DNA of 64,000 bases from the NCBI GenBank assembly GCA_963666705.2, contig CAXXKO010000029.1, positions 558,001 to 622,000 on the forward strand. The letters run 5' to 3'. How positions within the stretch are numbered: position 1 is the stretch's first letter; each line of letters begins with the position of its first letter. The notes under the pieces were generated by a model. The model had not been told where the DNA came from. It was given only the letters and a program-made list of their open reading frames with translations, and ran no database searches. The DNA is from G963666705 sp963666705. GTDB taxonomy: Bacteria > Pseudomonadota > Alphaproteobacteria > CADEGL01. Shown in pieces: positions 8,090 through 17,439 of this stretch. Position numbers and translations under genes: made by a program.

Positions 8090-9498
8090 ATAGATAGCGA
8101 ATTAAGTTGGCCGGTTTATGTAGCACATCGATTGACCGCTCTGTTGATGTTGTGGCGCCTGTGGGGAAGTGGTCAGGTCGGCGTAGCCGAGCTGTCCACT
8201 TATCCACGGGCGGGTCGCGTCGAGCGGCATCACGCGGCCCTCTTCATGGTGTCTCCTTCCAGAAGCGCGCCATCGCCTCGGTAGCGGGCGATCGGGCGCG
8301 GCCCGTGGAATATGGCGTAGGTGGCGTCCGGATAGTGGTGGACGCGGACCTTGGCCTTGACGTAGTGCGGCCTCAGCGATGACGGCGGGATCTGCAGGAC
8401 GATGCCGTGGAAGCGTACGGTGTTGTCGTTGCCGACGGTGCGCGTCTCCTGGACGCACAGCACGTCGCGCCACTGTTCCGCCGGCACGGCGACGAAGGCC
8501 GAGCCCGGCTCTTCGGGAGCGATCGCGAAGCGCGCATTGTAGTCGGGAATGAAGGTCTCGGCGAGGAAGCGGTTGGCCCCTTCGATCGTCGAGACGCCGG
8601 CCAATGCCAACTCCTTGGGGAGCCGGTCCTGCAAGGTGCGGAAGGCGCGCTCGGAGCGCCCGCGCGCCTCCGGCGAATAGGCCGCGATGTGCTCGATGCC
8701 GAGCTGGGCCAAGGCCCGTCCGAGCTGGGAGGGCTTGTCGCGGTCCACCTTGCCACCCGCCTGGGGGGTGTGGAAGTAGTGGCTCGCGCGGTCGGTGTAG
8801 AGCGCGCACGGCAGCCCGTGCCGGCCGAACACCTCGCCCAGCCCCTGGAAGCTCGACATGGTGCCCTCCTCGGCGACCAGGAAGCCCGAGTAGATCGCCC
8901 CGCTCGCATCGTCCAGAGAGACGATCATATCCTGCTCTTCGTCGCGGCCCGGCAGCCAGCGGTGCGTCGAGCCGTCCTGATGCAGCATCATGCCCACGAG
9001 CGGCCGCCGCGGCCGCTTGCGCCGGTGCGCCCCGCGCCTGGGCGCCGGCGCCGCCAGGCCGCGGCCGTGGAGAAACGTCTTGGTCCAGGTGTAACCCCAG
9101 CGGAAGCCGTGGTCCTTCACCAGGTGCTCGTGGAAGTGCTTGACCGTGAAACCCGCGTAGCGCTCGCGGTAAAGAGCTTCGACCCGCATCGCCTCGTCCA
9201 CCGGCACCCGCTTGGGCGACGGCTTGCCCAGACGCCGGTCCAGAAGCCCCGCATCGCCCTCACACTCGAAACGACGGCACCAGCGCCGAAACGTGCGCTC
9301 GCCGACCCCAAGCACCTCCGCCGCCTCCAACTGGCTCAACGATCCCGCCTCACAACGACCGAAAACATCCCGAAACCTCATCATGCGCACACCTTGCAAA
9401 ACATCTGTCCGTCTCATCCCACCCCCTTCAAACAGGAGGCTCAATAAACCGGACAGATCGTGTGCTACATAGAACGGACAGATCGTGTGCTATCTACA
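8090..9498 (-). mobile_element. ISNCY-like element with an 18 bp flanking direct repeat
   Basis: About 1.4 kb with imperfect ~50 bp ends: ATAGATAGCGAATTAAG on the left and, reversed, TGTAGATAGCACACGATC on the right, both followed by ATGTAGCACA. The right end contains two tandem CGGACAGATCGTGTGCTA motifs, probably transposase-binding sites. Outside the ends, CCGGCCCGCCTGAGACCT occurs at 8072-8089 and 9499-9516. This 18 bp direct repeat looks like an unusually long target duplication. It carries one transposase gene on the minus strand. Confidence 0.78.
8230..9417 (-). CDS. ISNCY-like transposase with HTH and integrase-core domains
   Basis: A ~395-residue transposase. The N-terminal HTH (SQLEAAEVLGVGERTFRRWC) is followed by a linker rich in Arg/Lys/Pro. 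The rve-type core then shows acidic residues in HQDGSTHRW, YTDRASHYF and GRSERAFRTLQDR (D, D, E). I chose ATG at 9417 (MRRTDVLQG) over the longer frame from 9444, which starts near the element end. The C-terminal ~70 residues (RFHGIVLQIPPSS onward) form a beta-barrel-like tail. The reading frame is intact. Confidence 0.82.
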   Translation of the reverse strand: MRRTDVLQGVRMMRFRDVFGRCEAGSLSQLEAAEVLGVGERTFRRWCRRFECEGDAGLLDRRLGKPSPKRVPVDEAMRVEALYRERYAGFTVKHFHEHLVKDHGFRWGYTWTKTFLHGRGLAAPAPRRGAHRRKRPRRPLVGMMLHQDGSTHRWLPGRDEEQDMIVSLDDASGAIYSGFLVAEEGTMSSFQGLGEVFGRHGLPCALYTDRASHYFHTPQAGGKVDRDKPSQLGRALAQLGIEHIAAYSPEARGRSERAFRTLQDRLPKELALAGVSTIEGANRFLAETFIPDYNARFAIAPEEPGSAFVAVPAEQWRDVLCVQETRTVGNDNTVRFHGIVLQIPPSSLRPHYVKAKVRVHHYPDATYAIFHGPRPIARYRGDGALLEGDTMKRAA

Positions 9499-9555
9499 CC
9501 GGCCCGCCTGAGACCTTGCAACGCCGACCGTGGCGCGCGGTATGATGCGGGGGTC

Positions 9556-11154
9556 ATGCACCGCACGCCCGACCTTCCTCTCATCAGCGACTACCCGGCC
9601 CATTTCGCCGCCATTCATCCCGCGCGCGATGCCGTAATCCTGGGCGACGAGCGGCTGAGCCATGCCGCGTTCGCCGCGCGCATCGACCGGTGTGCCCGCG
9701 CGCTGCTGGCGTGTGGGATCGTCAAGGGAGACCGGATCGCGACCTTGAGCACGCCCAGGCCCGTCTATCTGGTCGTCTTCCTGGCGGCCGCGCGGATCGG
9801 CGCCATCTGGTGCGGGCTGAACCCGCGCGCGAAGCTGGATGAGCTGAGCTACGTGGTCGGCGACGCCGCGCCGCGGCTGCTTCTCTCCATCACGGCGTTC
9901 GAGGAGCGCGACTTCCGGCCCGATCTCGAGCGCCTGATGGCGGGCCACCCGTGTCTGGAGCGGCTCATCCTGCTCGACGGTGGCGCACTCGATTCCACCG
10001 AGTCCTTCGAGGCTTTCCTGGCCATGGGCGACGGCGTCTCCGACGAGGACCTCGAGTCCGCCCGGCGCGCGGTCTCCCCGAGTGACGCGGCGCTCATCGT
10101 CTACACCTCGGGCAGCACCGGCCGGCCGAAGGGCGCGCTGCTCAGCCACGGGGGCATCGTCCACACGGCCCGGGTACAGTGCGCCCATTGGTGGGCCGAC
10201 CCTTTCCGCATCATGAACAACATGCCGATCAACCATATCGGCGGGGCCGTCCAGATATCCTGTCACGCCATCGTGGCCGGCGGGACCAACGTGATGATGG
10301 AGCGTTTCGCCCCCTCCGAGATGCCGGCCACCATCGAGCGCCACCAGGTCACGATCATGCATCAGGTGGCGACCATGTACCGCATCCTCCTCGATCGGGA
10401 GGAGGCCCGCCGGCACGACCTATCCTCACCGCAAGCCCTGGTGTGGAGCGGCGCCCCGGCGCCCCGCGACCTGATCCAGGCGCTGCGCCGCCCGACCCCC
10501 CGGCTCTATACCAGCTACGGCCAGACGGAAATCGGCGGCGAGGTCACCTTCACGGCGGACGGCGCCTCGGACGAGGTGCTGGCCGAGACGGCGGGCCGGC
10601 CCGAGCCGGGCTACGACGTCCGCATCGGGGACGAGCGCGGCCGGCTCCTGCTGGCGGGCCAGGCCGGTGAGATACAGGTGCGCGCGAAGACGGTCATGCT
10701 CGGGTACTTCAACCGGCTGGAGGAGACGGCGGCCGCCTTCACGCCGGACGGCTACCTGCGCACGAGCGACATCGCCGAGGAGCGTCCCGACGGCCACTAC
10801 CGCATCGTCGGGCGGTTGCGGGAGATGTTCAAGTCGGGCGGCTACAACGTCTACCCGCGCGAGGTCGAGCTCGCCATCGAGGCCCATGCCGGCGTCGCCA
10901 TGGCCGCCGTGATCGGTGTGCCGGACGCGCTCTATGGCGAAGTCGGCCACGCCTATATCCTGCGCGAGCCGGGTGCGGAGGTGACGGCGGCGGCGCTCGA
11001 CGCCCATTGCCGGGATCGCCTGGCGAACTACAAGGTGCCCAAGCGCTTCGCGGTGCGCGATGCCCTGCCGATGCTGCCCATCGGCAAGATCGACAAGCCC
11101 GCGCTCGAGGCGGAAGCCCTGGGCGGAGGCGGCACGGGCGCGGACGGCGAATAG
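9556..11154 (+). CDS. Acyl-CoA ligase (AMP-forming, class I adenylate-forming family)
   Basis: This enzyme should activate a carboxylic acid with ATP and CoA through an acyl-adenylate. The ~532-residue protein has the phosphate-binding loop YTSGSTGRPKG near residue 182, the TSYGQTE motif, the hinge region (IVGRLREMFKSGGYNVYPRE) and the catalytic lysine in PIGKIDKPAL near the C-terminus. I chose ATG at 9556 (MHRTPDLPL); the in-frame upstream extension runs back to the ISNCY end. The 3-hydroxyisobutyrate dehydrogenase follows after 15 bp, which suggests an operon for branched-chain or aromatic acid breakdown. The substrate cannot be read from the sequence. Confidence 0.9.
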   Translation: MHRTPDLPLISDYPAHFAAIHPARDAVILGDERLSHAAFAARIDRCARALLACGIVKGDRIATLSTPRPVYLVVFLAAARIGAIWCGLNPRAKLDELSYVVGDAAPRLLLSITAFEERDFRPDLERLMAGHPCLERLILLDGGALDSTESFEAFLAMGDGVSDEDLESARRAVSPSDAALIVYTSGSTGRPKGALLSHGGIVHTARVQCAHWWADPFRIMNNMPINHIGGAVQISCHAIVAGGTNVMMERFAPSEMPATIERHQVTIMHQVATMYRILLDREEARRHDLSSPQALVWSGAPAPRDLIQALRRPTPRLYTSYGQTEIGGEVTFTADGASDEVLAETAGRPEPGYDVRIGDERGRLLLAGQAGEIQVRAKTVMLGYFNRLEETAAAFTPDGYLRTSDIAEERPDGHYRIVGRLREMFKSGGYNVYPREVELAIEAHAGVAMAAVIGVPDALYGEVGHAYILREPGAEVTAAALDAHCRDRLANYKVPKRFAVRDALPMLPIGKIDKPALEAEALGGGGTGADGE

Positions 11155-11169
11155 ACGGGGGAGGCGTGG

Positions 11170-12057
11170 ATGACGGAGATCGGGTTCATCGGGCTCGGCA
11201 ACATGGGCGGGCCCATGGTGCGCAACCTGATAGGGGCGGGCCACGCGGTGACGGCCTACGACTTGGCACCCGGGAAGCTGGCGGCGGCGGTCGGCGACGG
11301 CGCCCGGGCGGCGGCGAGCGTGGCCGAGGCGGCGGCAGGCGAGGCGGTCATCACCATGCTGCCGGCGGGGCCGGAGGTGCGCGCGGTCTTTACCGGTGAC
11401 GGCGGGGTGCTTCACGCGGCCCGGCCCGGCGCCCTCCTCATCGACTGCTCGACCATCGATCTCGACACCGCGCGCGCGGTGGCGAGGGCGGCGGCGGAGG
11501 CGGGCCACGAGATGCTCGACGCCCCCGTCTCGGGCGGCATGGCGGGGGCCGAGGCCGGCACCCTCACCTTCATGGTGGGCGGGACCGAGGCCGCGTTCGC
11601 ACGCGCCCGGCCCATCCTCGAGGCCATGGGGCGCACCATCATCCACGCCGGCGCGGCGGGCGCCGGCCAGGCCGTCAAGATGTGCAACCAGCTCATGCTC
11701 GCCGTCTCCATGATCGGGGTGGGGGAGGCCTTCACCCTCGCCCGCAAAGTGGGCCTCGACCCAGCCGTGATGTACGACGTGTGCTCGACCGCCACCTCGC
11801 GATCCTGGGCCTTGACCGACTACTGCCCCGAGCCCGGCATCCTCGAGACAGCGCCATCGAGCCGGGGCTACCCGGCCGGCTTCACCGCCGCCATGATGCT
11901 CAAGGACCTACGCCTGGTTCGCGCGGCGGCCGAGGGCGCGGGCGCCGACGCCGAGCTAGCCGCCCACGCGGCCCAGCTCTACGAGCGCTATTGCGCCGCC
12001 GGCCACGGCGCCAGCGACTTCTCCGGCATCATCCGCATGATCAAGGGGGAGGTGTAG
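11170..12057 (+). CDS. mmsB: 3-hydroxyisobutyrate dehydrogenase-family NAD(P)-dependent oxidoreductase
   Basis: A 295-residue beta-hydroxyacid dehydrogenase. The Rossmann motif GFIGLGNMGGPM opens the protein, the substrate-binding stretch DAPVSGGMAGAEAGTL follows at about 117-132, and the catalytic lysine is in GQAVKMCNQ near 170. The family includes 3-hydroxyisobutyrate dehydrogenase (valine breakdown) and tartronate semialdehyde reductase. The serine-rich insert SRSWALTDYCPEPG is typical of MmsB, which I prefer. A strong GGGGGAGG lies seven bases upstream of ATG. It is 15 bp behind the acyl-CoA ligase and ~70 bp before a HAD hydrolase, on the same strand. A paralogue lies at 56.1 kb. Confidence 0.88.
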   Translation: MTEIGFIGLGNMGGPMVRNLIGAGHAVTAYDLAPGKLAAAVGDGARAAASVAEAAAGEAVITMLPAGPEVRAVFTGDGGVLHAARPGALLIDCSTIDLDTARAVARAAAEAGHEMLDAPVSGGMAGAEAGTLTFMVGGTEAAFARARPILEAMGRTIIHAGAAGAGQAVKMCNQLMLAVSMIGVGEAFTLARKVGLDPAVMYDVCSTATSRSWALTDYCPEPGILETAPSSRGYPAGFTAAMMLKDLRLVRAAAEGAGADAELAAHAAQLYERYCAAGHGASDFSGIIRMIKGEV

Positions 12058-12127
12058 GCGCGCGGCCAAGCCGGGGGCGGGCCTTGACCGGGCGAAGACT
12101 CGAAGCGCGCGATTTCCGTTGATTGCA

Positions 12128-12844
12128 ATGGGGCGGGGAATGGGCGACGTGGCGCGATTGAAGCGCGAGACCCGAGTGCTGGTCTTCGACCTGTATGGCA
12201 CCATCGTCGATATGCAGGGCGGGCTGGTCGAGGCCGTGACGCCGTTCCTGCGGGAGAAAGGGTGGGAGGGCCGGCCCCATCAGTTCGTCACCTGGTGGCG
12301 GCGCACCCACTTCGAGAACTCCATGATCGACGCCCTCCTGGAGCGCGGCCATACGCCTTATCGCCTGATCGGGCAGCGGGCCGTCGCCACCGTCATGGAC
12401 CGCGCCGGCATCGCCCATGGCGCCGAGGAGGTCGCATGGCTGGTTGGCCGGATCGAGGCCCTGAGGCCCTTCCCCGACGTCGTCGCCGCCCTGTCGCGCC
12501 TGCGGCCGCACTACAAGCTGGTCATCCTGTCGAACGGGGACCGCGACATGCTGTCGGCGGCCAGGCCCCATATCGGCTTCGATTTCGACCATGTCATCTC
12601 GGTGGAGGAGGCCGGTTACTTCAAGCCCCATTGGAAGACCTACGCCACCGCCGCCGAGATCATCGGCGAGGACGGAGCCAGGGTGCTGTTCGTGGCCAAT
12701 CACGAATTCGATTGCGTCGGCGCCAAGGCCTTCGGGTTCGCAAGCGCCTTCGTCGATCGCCGCGACCGGCCTTTCGGCGCCTGGCCGGAGCAGCCCGACC
12801 TGGTGGTAGAGAGTTTCGCCGCGCTGGCCGATTGCCTGACGTGA
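12128..12844 (+). CDS. HAD-superfamily hydrolase, L-2-haloacid dehalogenase type
   Basis: A ~238-residue HAD type II hydrolase. Motif I is VFDLYGTIVDM (nucleophile Asp in DLYGT), motif II is ILSNGDRDM, the motif III lysine is in GYFKPHWKTY, and a late VANHEFDCVGAKAFGF occupies the motif IV position. The family splits C-halogen or phosphate bonds. The DLYGT signature and SNGD favour the haloacid dehalogenase branch, although many relatives have unknown substrates. Start choice is uncertain between ATG at 12128 and 12140. It is probably the last gene of the ligase-mmsB run and ends about 30 bp from the converging crystallin-like paralogue. Confidence 0.85.
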   Translation: MGRGMGDVARLKRETRVLVFDLYGTIVDMQGGLVEAVTPFLREKGWEGRPHQFVTWWRRTHFENSMIDALLERGHTPYRLIGQRAVATVMDRAGIAHGAEEVAWLVGRIEALRPFPDVVAALSRLRPHYKLVILSNGDRDMLSAARPHIGFDFDHVISVEEAGYFKPHWKTYATAAEIIGEDGARVLFVANHEFDCVGAKAFGFASAFVDRRDRPFGAWPEQPDLVVESFAALADCLT

Positions 12845-13344
12845 GCGAAGGCCGGCGCCGCGAGCCCGAGAATCATTGAAAGGCATTGCGCCAGTCGGCG
12901 CCGGCGGGGCCACGCAATCGGAAACTCGAGATCATCCATCGATGGACCAGACAGGTCGTCACCGGGTCGGGACTGTGATCGGCGACTATCCGGACTTGGA
13001 AGGCCGGGTTCTCCCTGTATCTATCGTTGGTAAACTCAAACTTGCCCACGCCGCAGACCCCCGGTTCATAGTCGGTACGGCCAAAGAACGACCAACCGGC
13101 GGCGAGCTGGCGACTGCCGAACATGCGAAAATAACAGACTAATCTCACACCACCTTCCGCCAGATAGGCGAGAGTTGAATCCAGGTTGTTGGGGCCTTCA
13201 TATGTGACATTCAGCCCAAGCGCGCCGTCGGTCATGGTCTGATAGGTGCAGTGACGGGCGCCATCACTGGATTGGCGGCCGGCATTGAACGAAAACCCAT
13301 TGGCCCTCGCGACCGTGAAGGCGGCGCCGGCCGGTACGTTGTAG

Positions 13345-13700
13345 ATCGCGGCCGTTGGCGTTTCCACCGGCGCCTCCGCAACGTTCGGCTCGTAGAGAAT
13401 GTTGTCGGCGGAGGGCGCGGATGCGATCCAGGCGCCACCCGAGGCGCCCATGGTTTGGGCGCGAACCTGGAAATACACATACTTGATTCCGGCGCCGGCG
13501 CTGATCCGGAACTGGATCGGATATCGCGGCCGTTGGCGTTTCCACCGGCGCCTCCGCAACGTTCGGCTCGTAGAGAATGTTGTCGGCGGAGGGCGCGGAT
13601 GCGATCCAGGCGCCACCCGAGGCGCCCATGGTTTGGGCGCGAACCTGGAAATACACATACTTGATTCCGGCGCCGGCGCTGATCCGGAACTGGATCGGAT
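13345..13700. repeat. 178 bp tandem duplication inside paralogue iv
   Basis: The 178 bp unit beginning ATCGCGGCCGTTGGCG occurs at 13345-13522 and again at 13523-13700, essentially identical and exactly adjacent. Since 178 is not a multiple of three, it shifts the reading frame and cannot be a functional domain repeat. Confidence 0.93.
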
Positions 13701-13800
13701 AGGGTAGTCTGGCGTACTGCTCGCGATACGGTAGCCAGGGCGCGTTTGCGAGCAGTTGCAGCGTGTGTATCGCACCCGGTTCCTTGGACACAAGTTTGTC

Positions 13801-14712
13801 TCATGCGGCGGGCCTGATTGAGATCGCGGTGTGCCACGCCTGACGAGCTTGAGCGGGGCTCAGGTAGCCGTTCTTCTCCACGATCCACTGGGCATTGTAC
13901 TGTTCGACGAACCCGCGGACGGCGTTCCGCAGCTCCGTGATGTTGCGGTAGATGCGGCCATGGATGATCTGTTCCTTGAGCGTGCGATTGAACCTCTCGG
14001 CGACGCCGTTGGTCTGGGGCTGTTCGACGAAGGCGTAGGACGGCTGGATGCCCCAGAACTTGATCTGGTTGGTGAAGTGGTCCGACAGATACTGGGAGCC
14101 GTGATCCATCCGCAAGGCCAGCCCCCGCGCCGCACCGGCGGAGGTCGAGGCATACAGCCTCGCAAGCCCCATGGAGATCGGCTGAAGGGCGGCGAAGCGG
14201 TCGCCTCGCTTGCACACATGCCAGCCGACGCACTCGGCGTTCCAATGCTCGATGGCGGTGAATATCCAGCCCCAGCCGTCGTCCACCGTGAACACCCGAA
14301 CGCCGTCCGTGCCCCACATGAGGTTGGGGGCATGGGTGATGATCTCACCGACATGGGGATTTCCGCCACGGCGGCGGCAGCGATGGGGCGAGAGCAGGTT
14401 GTTCTCGCGCATCACCCGGAGCACCCGCTTGCGGGAAACACGGATGCCACGACAGACCCGAAGCCGAGCCCAGACCTTGCGGTGTCCCTCGCCCTCCCAG
14501 GGGGATGCCTCCAGGTCGGCCTCGATGGCCACCAGCAGAGCCTCGTCCGAGATCGAGGGCTTCGGTCCCCGGCGCTTTGCTGGTGGGCGCTCAGCGGTGG
14601 CCTGCTGCCGGGATTTCATGGCGTAGAACGAGGAACGGGCAAAACTCCAGGCCGCACAGACCCGCTGGAGGCCGTAGGCCAAACCCGTGCCGGGAGAGGT
14701 GGCGGCACTCAT
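13801..14712 (-). CDS. IS3-family transposase OrfB (rve integrase core)
   Basis: A ~303-residue OrfB. The N-terminal HTH_21-like part (GHRKVWARLRVCRGIRVSRK) is followed by the DDE core: MWGTDGVRVFTVDD (first Asp), LRMDHGSQYLSDHF (second Asp) and TNGVAERFNRTLKEQ (Glu). It overlaps the end of orfA by ATGA, so coupling or a -1 frameshift could produce the fused OrfAB. The frame is intact. Confidence 0.9.
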   Translation of the reverse strand: MSAATSPGTGLAYGLQRVCAAWSFARSSFYAMKSRQQATAERPPAKRRGPKPSISDEALLVAIEADLEASPWEGEGHRKVWARLRVCRGIRVSRKRVLRVMRENNLLSPHRCRRRGGNPHVGEIITHAPNLMWGTDGVRVFTVDDGWGWIFTAIEHWNAECVGWHVCKRGDRFAALQPISMGLARLYASTSAGAARGLALRMDHGSQYLSDHFTNQIKFWGIQPSYAFVEQPQTNGVAERFNRTLKEQIIHGRIYRNITELRNAVRGFVEQYNAQWIVEKNGYLSPAQARQAWHTAISIRPAA

Positions 14713-15119
14713 CGCCGCGACCTCCGCCGCCCCAAAGGGCCGGACGTCTCCGTCTTGGCCTCCAGCAGTTCCACCTGCATGATCAACTCCCCGATCCGCT
14801 TCATGGCGATGTCCAGTTCCGCCTTCACCGGATCGCCCTTGCGTTCCTTGAGCGAGGCATCGATCCCGGCGATCGCCTTCTCACGCCACTGCTCGAGCCG
14901 GAAAATCTCCACGCCCAACTGCCGCGACAAAAGTTCCACCGGCTCGCCACGCAAAAGCCGCAGGGCAACCTCACGCTTGCGCGTCACCGTCCACCGCTGG
15001 CCAAGTCCCAGCGGGCCTGCCGGCGAAACCTGGCCCGGGGAAAACGTGGACGAGCCAAGCTCGCCCTCGTTTACCACAGGCCCATCAACAGCAACTTTGT
15101 TCTCAAAATTGTCGGTCAT
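14709..15119 (-). CDS. IS3-family transposase OrfA
   Basis: About 136 residues. An HTH_Tnp-type region (TVTRKREVALRLLRGEPVE and LLSRQLGVEIFRLEQWREK) is followed by a leucine-containing coiled coil (ELDIAMKRIGELIMQVELLE) typical of IS3 OrfA multimerisation. ATG at 15119 is preceded by AAGGAGG at good spacing. An in-frame GTG at 15140 would sit within the terminal repeat area and is less likely. Confidence 0.85.
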   Translation of the reverse strand: MTDNFENKVAVDGPVVNEGELGSSTFSPGQVSPAGPLGLGQRWTVTRKREVALRLLRGEPVELLSRQLGVEIFRLEQWREKAIAGIDASLKERKGDPVKAELDIAMKRIGELIMQVELLEAKTETSGPLGRRRSRR

Positions 15120-16035
15120 GTTCCGGTCCTCCTTGGACACTTCGATTAAGCCAATTCTGTGTCCAAGGAAATCGGGTCCGACTCAGCAGTTGCAGCGTGG
15201 CGGCGTTGCCGACGACCCGCGGCCCCTCGATGGCGCGGTACATTAGTCGCGCGCCGGCCAACTGGTCCGACGTTGCGACGTTTGCGCCGAGCGTGACCTC
15301 GCGGAAGAGGGTCAGGTTCCCCCGCCGCTCGTTGATGTCGAACGCCGTCGTCCGCACCCACTGCGCTTGCAACAGCGGCGGCGGTTCGAAGACGACCGGA
15401 TCGTCGGGCGGCGGGACCTGTTGCCGCCGGCATACGCGCCGGCCCTGGTTGTCGGTGCCGACCTCCGCCCAGCCCCGTTGGCAGACGCACTCGCCGCTGG
15501 CCCGGTCGGGAACCGTGCCCGACCCGCACACGAACGTGCAGGCCATGCCATCCGGGTTGGGCGTCTGATAGGGCGGCGGGAAGCTCGCGGCCACCGGATC
15601 CACGATCAGTCGCACCGAAGACATGCGGTTCCCGGGATAGCGCACGTCCTCGTTGTCGCGCAATTCCCGGATATCGGGATAGCTGCCGGGCCCGACGGTC
15701 AGCGACGGCCCGCTGTTGTCCTGGTAATTGGCGTCGCGGTGGATTCGCCAACTGCCGGAGATGACCCGGAACGATTCGAGGTCGTTGTCGAAATTGTAGT
15801 TACGCAGGTCCGGCGCGCTCTGGGTCAGGGTCACGCTTTGACCCTGGAAATTGGCGCGGCCGTAGAGGATGATTTCGGCGGCGCCCGCGGCACCCACCCC
15901 ACCGCAAATCACCGCCGCGCACAGAAACAAAGGTCTTGATGATTGCTCGCATGGGCATTCTCTTCCCCCGTGGCTGGCCTTGAGGCGCTGGATCGATGGC
16001 GGCGGCGCCACGTCTCGGAGTGTTCGGGCCCGCCG

Positions 16036-17439
16036 TCAGTCAGGACAACGACCGCGACATGCGAACGCCTCCTGCCAGGCCCGCCCGGCCGGGCCCTCGA
16101 GCCTGACGGAATGCAACATCAGCGCGGTCGTCCAAGGCACACGGGGACCTGCCCAAAAATACTCAGTCACCGGCAAGTCCAGGCCCGCGGCATCATTTCT
16201 CGAAAAGCCGCGAACGCCAGCGCCGCGGAATGTCAATTCGATCATGCGCCAGCCGTCCGCCAAGTCACGACCCGCAAACAGCATCCAGCTGCAGGCGAGG
16301 GGAACTACAATCGAGCCAAAGGGGGTCGGCCCGTAGCGGGCCGTCGCGATTGGGCCGGTCAAGATGCAGTCCGAATTGAAGTTGCCTTGGTATTCAACGG
16401 AAAAGCGAAAGCCTTTGGACCGCGCGGCACCGACGGCGAGCGGGCCGACGACCACGTACTCCTGGCGCTGCGGTTCGCCGCCGCTCTGCTGTGTTTCCGC
16501 GACGCTCGGCTCGTAGAGAATGTTATCGGCGGCAGGCGCGGATACGATCCAGGCGCCGCCGGAGGCGCTCATGGTTTGGGCGCGGACCTGGAAATACACC
16601 CACTTGACGGCAGCGCCGGCGCTGAGCTGTAACCCGACCGTCATGGGTCGTCTGGCGCCTTGATCGCGATACGCCAGCCATGGCGCGTTCGCGAGCCGTT
16701 GCAACATGGCGGCGTTGCCGATGACCCGCGGCCCCTCGATGGCGCGATACATCAGTCGCGCCTCGGCCAACTGGTCCGAGGTTGCGACGATGGCGTCGAG
16801 CGTAACTTTGCGGTCGAGGGTCACCCTCGCCCGCTCTTGTATGTCGAATGCCGTCGTTTGCACCCACAACGCCTGAGGCAGCGGCGGCGGCTCGAAGATA
16901 ACCGGATCGTCGGGGGGTTCGAGCCGTGGCGGGCGGCAGATGCGCCGGCCCTGGTTGTCGGCGCCGACCTGCGCCCAGCCCTGCTGGCAGAGGCACTCGC
17001 CGCTGGCCCGGTCGGGAACCGTGCCCGAGGCGCACACGAACATGCAGGCCACGCCATCCGCATTGGGCGTCTGATAGGGCGCCGGGCAATTCGCGGCCAC
17101 CGGATCCACGATCAAGCGCACCGAGGACATGCGGTCCTGGGGATAGCCCAACTGTTCGATATTGGGATAGTCGCCGGGGCCGACGGTCAGCGACGGCCCG
17201 CTGTTGTCCTGGTAATTGGCGTCGCGGTGAATGCGCCAGGTGCCGGAAATGACCCGGAACGACTCGAGGTCGTTGTCGAAATTCTGGTCCCGCAGGTCCG
17301 GCGCGCTTTGGTTCAGGGTCACGCTCTGACCGCCGAAATCGAAAAAGTCGTAGAGGATGATTTCGGCGGCGCCCGCAGCGCTCACACCACCGCACATCGC
17401 CGCCGCGCACGTAATCAATGCCTTGATGGTTGCTCGCAT
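16036..17439 (-). CDS. Exported beta/gamma-crystallin plus Cys-rich protein, paralogue iii (intact)
   Basis: This ~467-residue protein is the most complete of one C-terminal type. A signal peptide (MRATIKALITCAAAMCGGVS, cleavage near AAGA-AE) is followed by a beta/gamma-crystallin domain (EIILYDFFDFGGQSVTL, DNDLESFRV, QDRMSSVRLIV). Next comes a Cys-rich EGF-like stretch (ACMFVCASGTVPDRASGECL). A long C-terminal region ends in GPAGRAWQEAFACRGRCPD. The crystallin fold often binds Ca2+ at (N/D)(N/D)xx(S/T)S loops, and DRMSS fits best. The function is unknown; a secreted or periplasmic binding or structural role is inference. I chose the inner ATG because it begins the signal peptide. Confidence 0.72.
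   Translation of the reverse strand: MRATIKALITCAAAMCGGVSAAGAAEIILYDFFDFGGQSVTLNQSAPDLRDQNFDNDLESFRVISGTWRIHRDANYQDNSGPSLTVGPGDYPNIEQLGYPQDRMSSVRLIVDPVAANCPAPYQTPNADGVACMFVCASGTVPDRASGECLCQQGWAQVGADNQGRRICRPPRLEPPDDPVIFEPPPLPQALWVQTTAFDIQERARVTLDRKVTLDAIVATSDQLAEARLMYRAIEGPRVIGNAAMLQRLANAPWLAYRDQGARRPMTVGLQLSAGAAVKWVYFQVRAQTMSASGGAWIVSAPAADNILYEPSVAETQQSGGEPQRQEYVVVGPLAVGAARSKGFRFSVEYQGNFNSDCILTGPIATARYGPTPFGSIVVPLACSWMLFAGRDLADGWRMIELTFRGAGVRGFSRNDAAGLDLPVTEYFWAGPRVPWTTALMLHSVRLEGPAGRAWQEAFACRGRCPD

Larger units (their letters stand above)
13766..15184 (-). mobile_element. IS3-family insertion sequence inside paralogue iv
   Basis: A 1,419 bp element whose ends share TTCCTTGGACACA as an inverted repeat, preceded by imperfect matches (ATCGCACCCGG and, reversed, GTCGGACCCGA). 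It is flanked by a 15 bp direct repeat AGCAGTTGCAGCGTG at 13751-13765 and 15185-15199. That is longer than the 3-5 bp usual for IS3, so the true ends might lie slightly inside these limits. It carries orfA and orfB with a 4 bp ATGA overlap. Confidence 0.85.
12873..15958 (-). pseudogene. Exported beta/gamma-crystallin-like protein, paralogue iv (broken by IS3, duplication and frameshift)
   Basis: This fourth paralogue of the family at 12.9-21.3 kb carries three lesions. An IS3 element at 13766-15184 splits it; the 15 bp flanking repeat AGCAGTTGCAGCGTG lets the join ATLQLL/ANAPW be rebuilt and matched to paralogue iii. A 178 bp tandem duplication (13345-13700) shifts the frame. The signal peptide has one extra base: the ATG frame reads MPMRAIIKTFVS while the crystallin frame reads CAAVICGGVGAAGA. 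The crystallin part (EIILYGRANFQGQSVTL, NRMSSVRLIV) and the Cys-rich part remain readable. The C-terminus RLRGPAGADWRNAFQ matches paralogue i. It is probably no longer functional. Confidence 0.8.
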
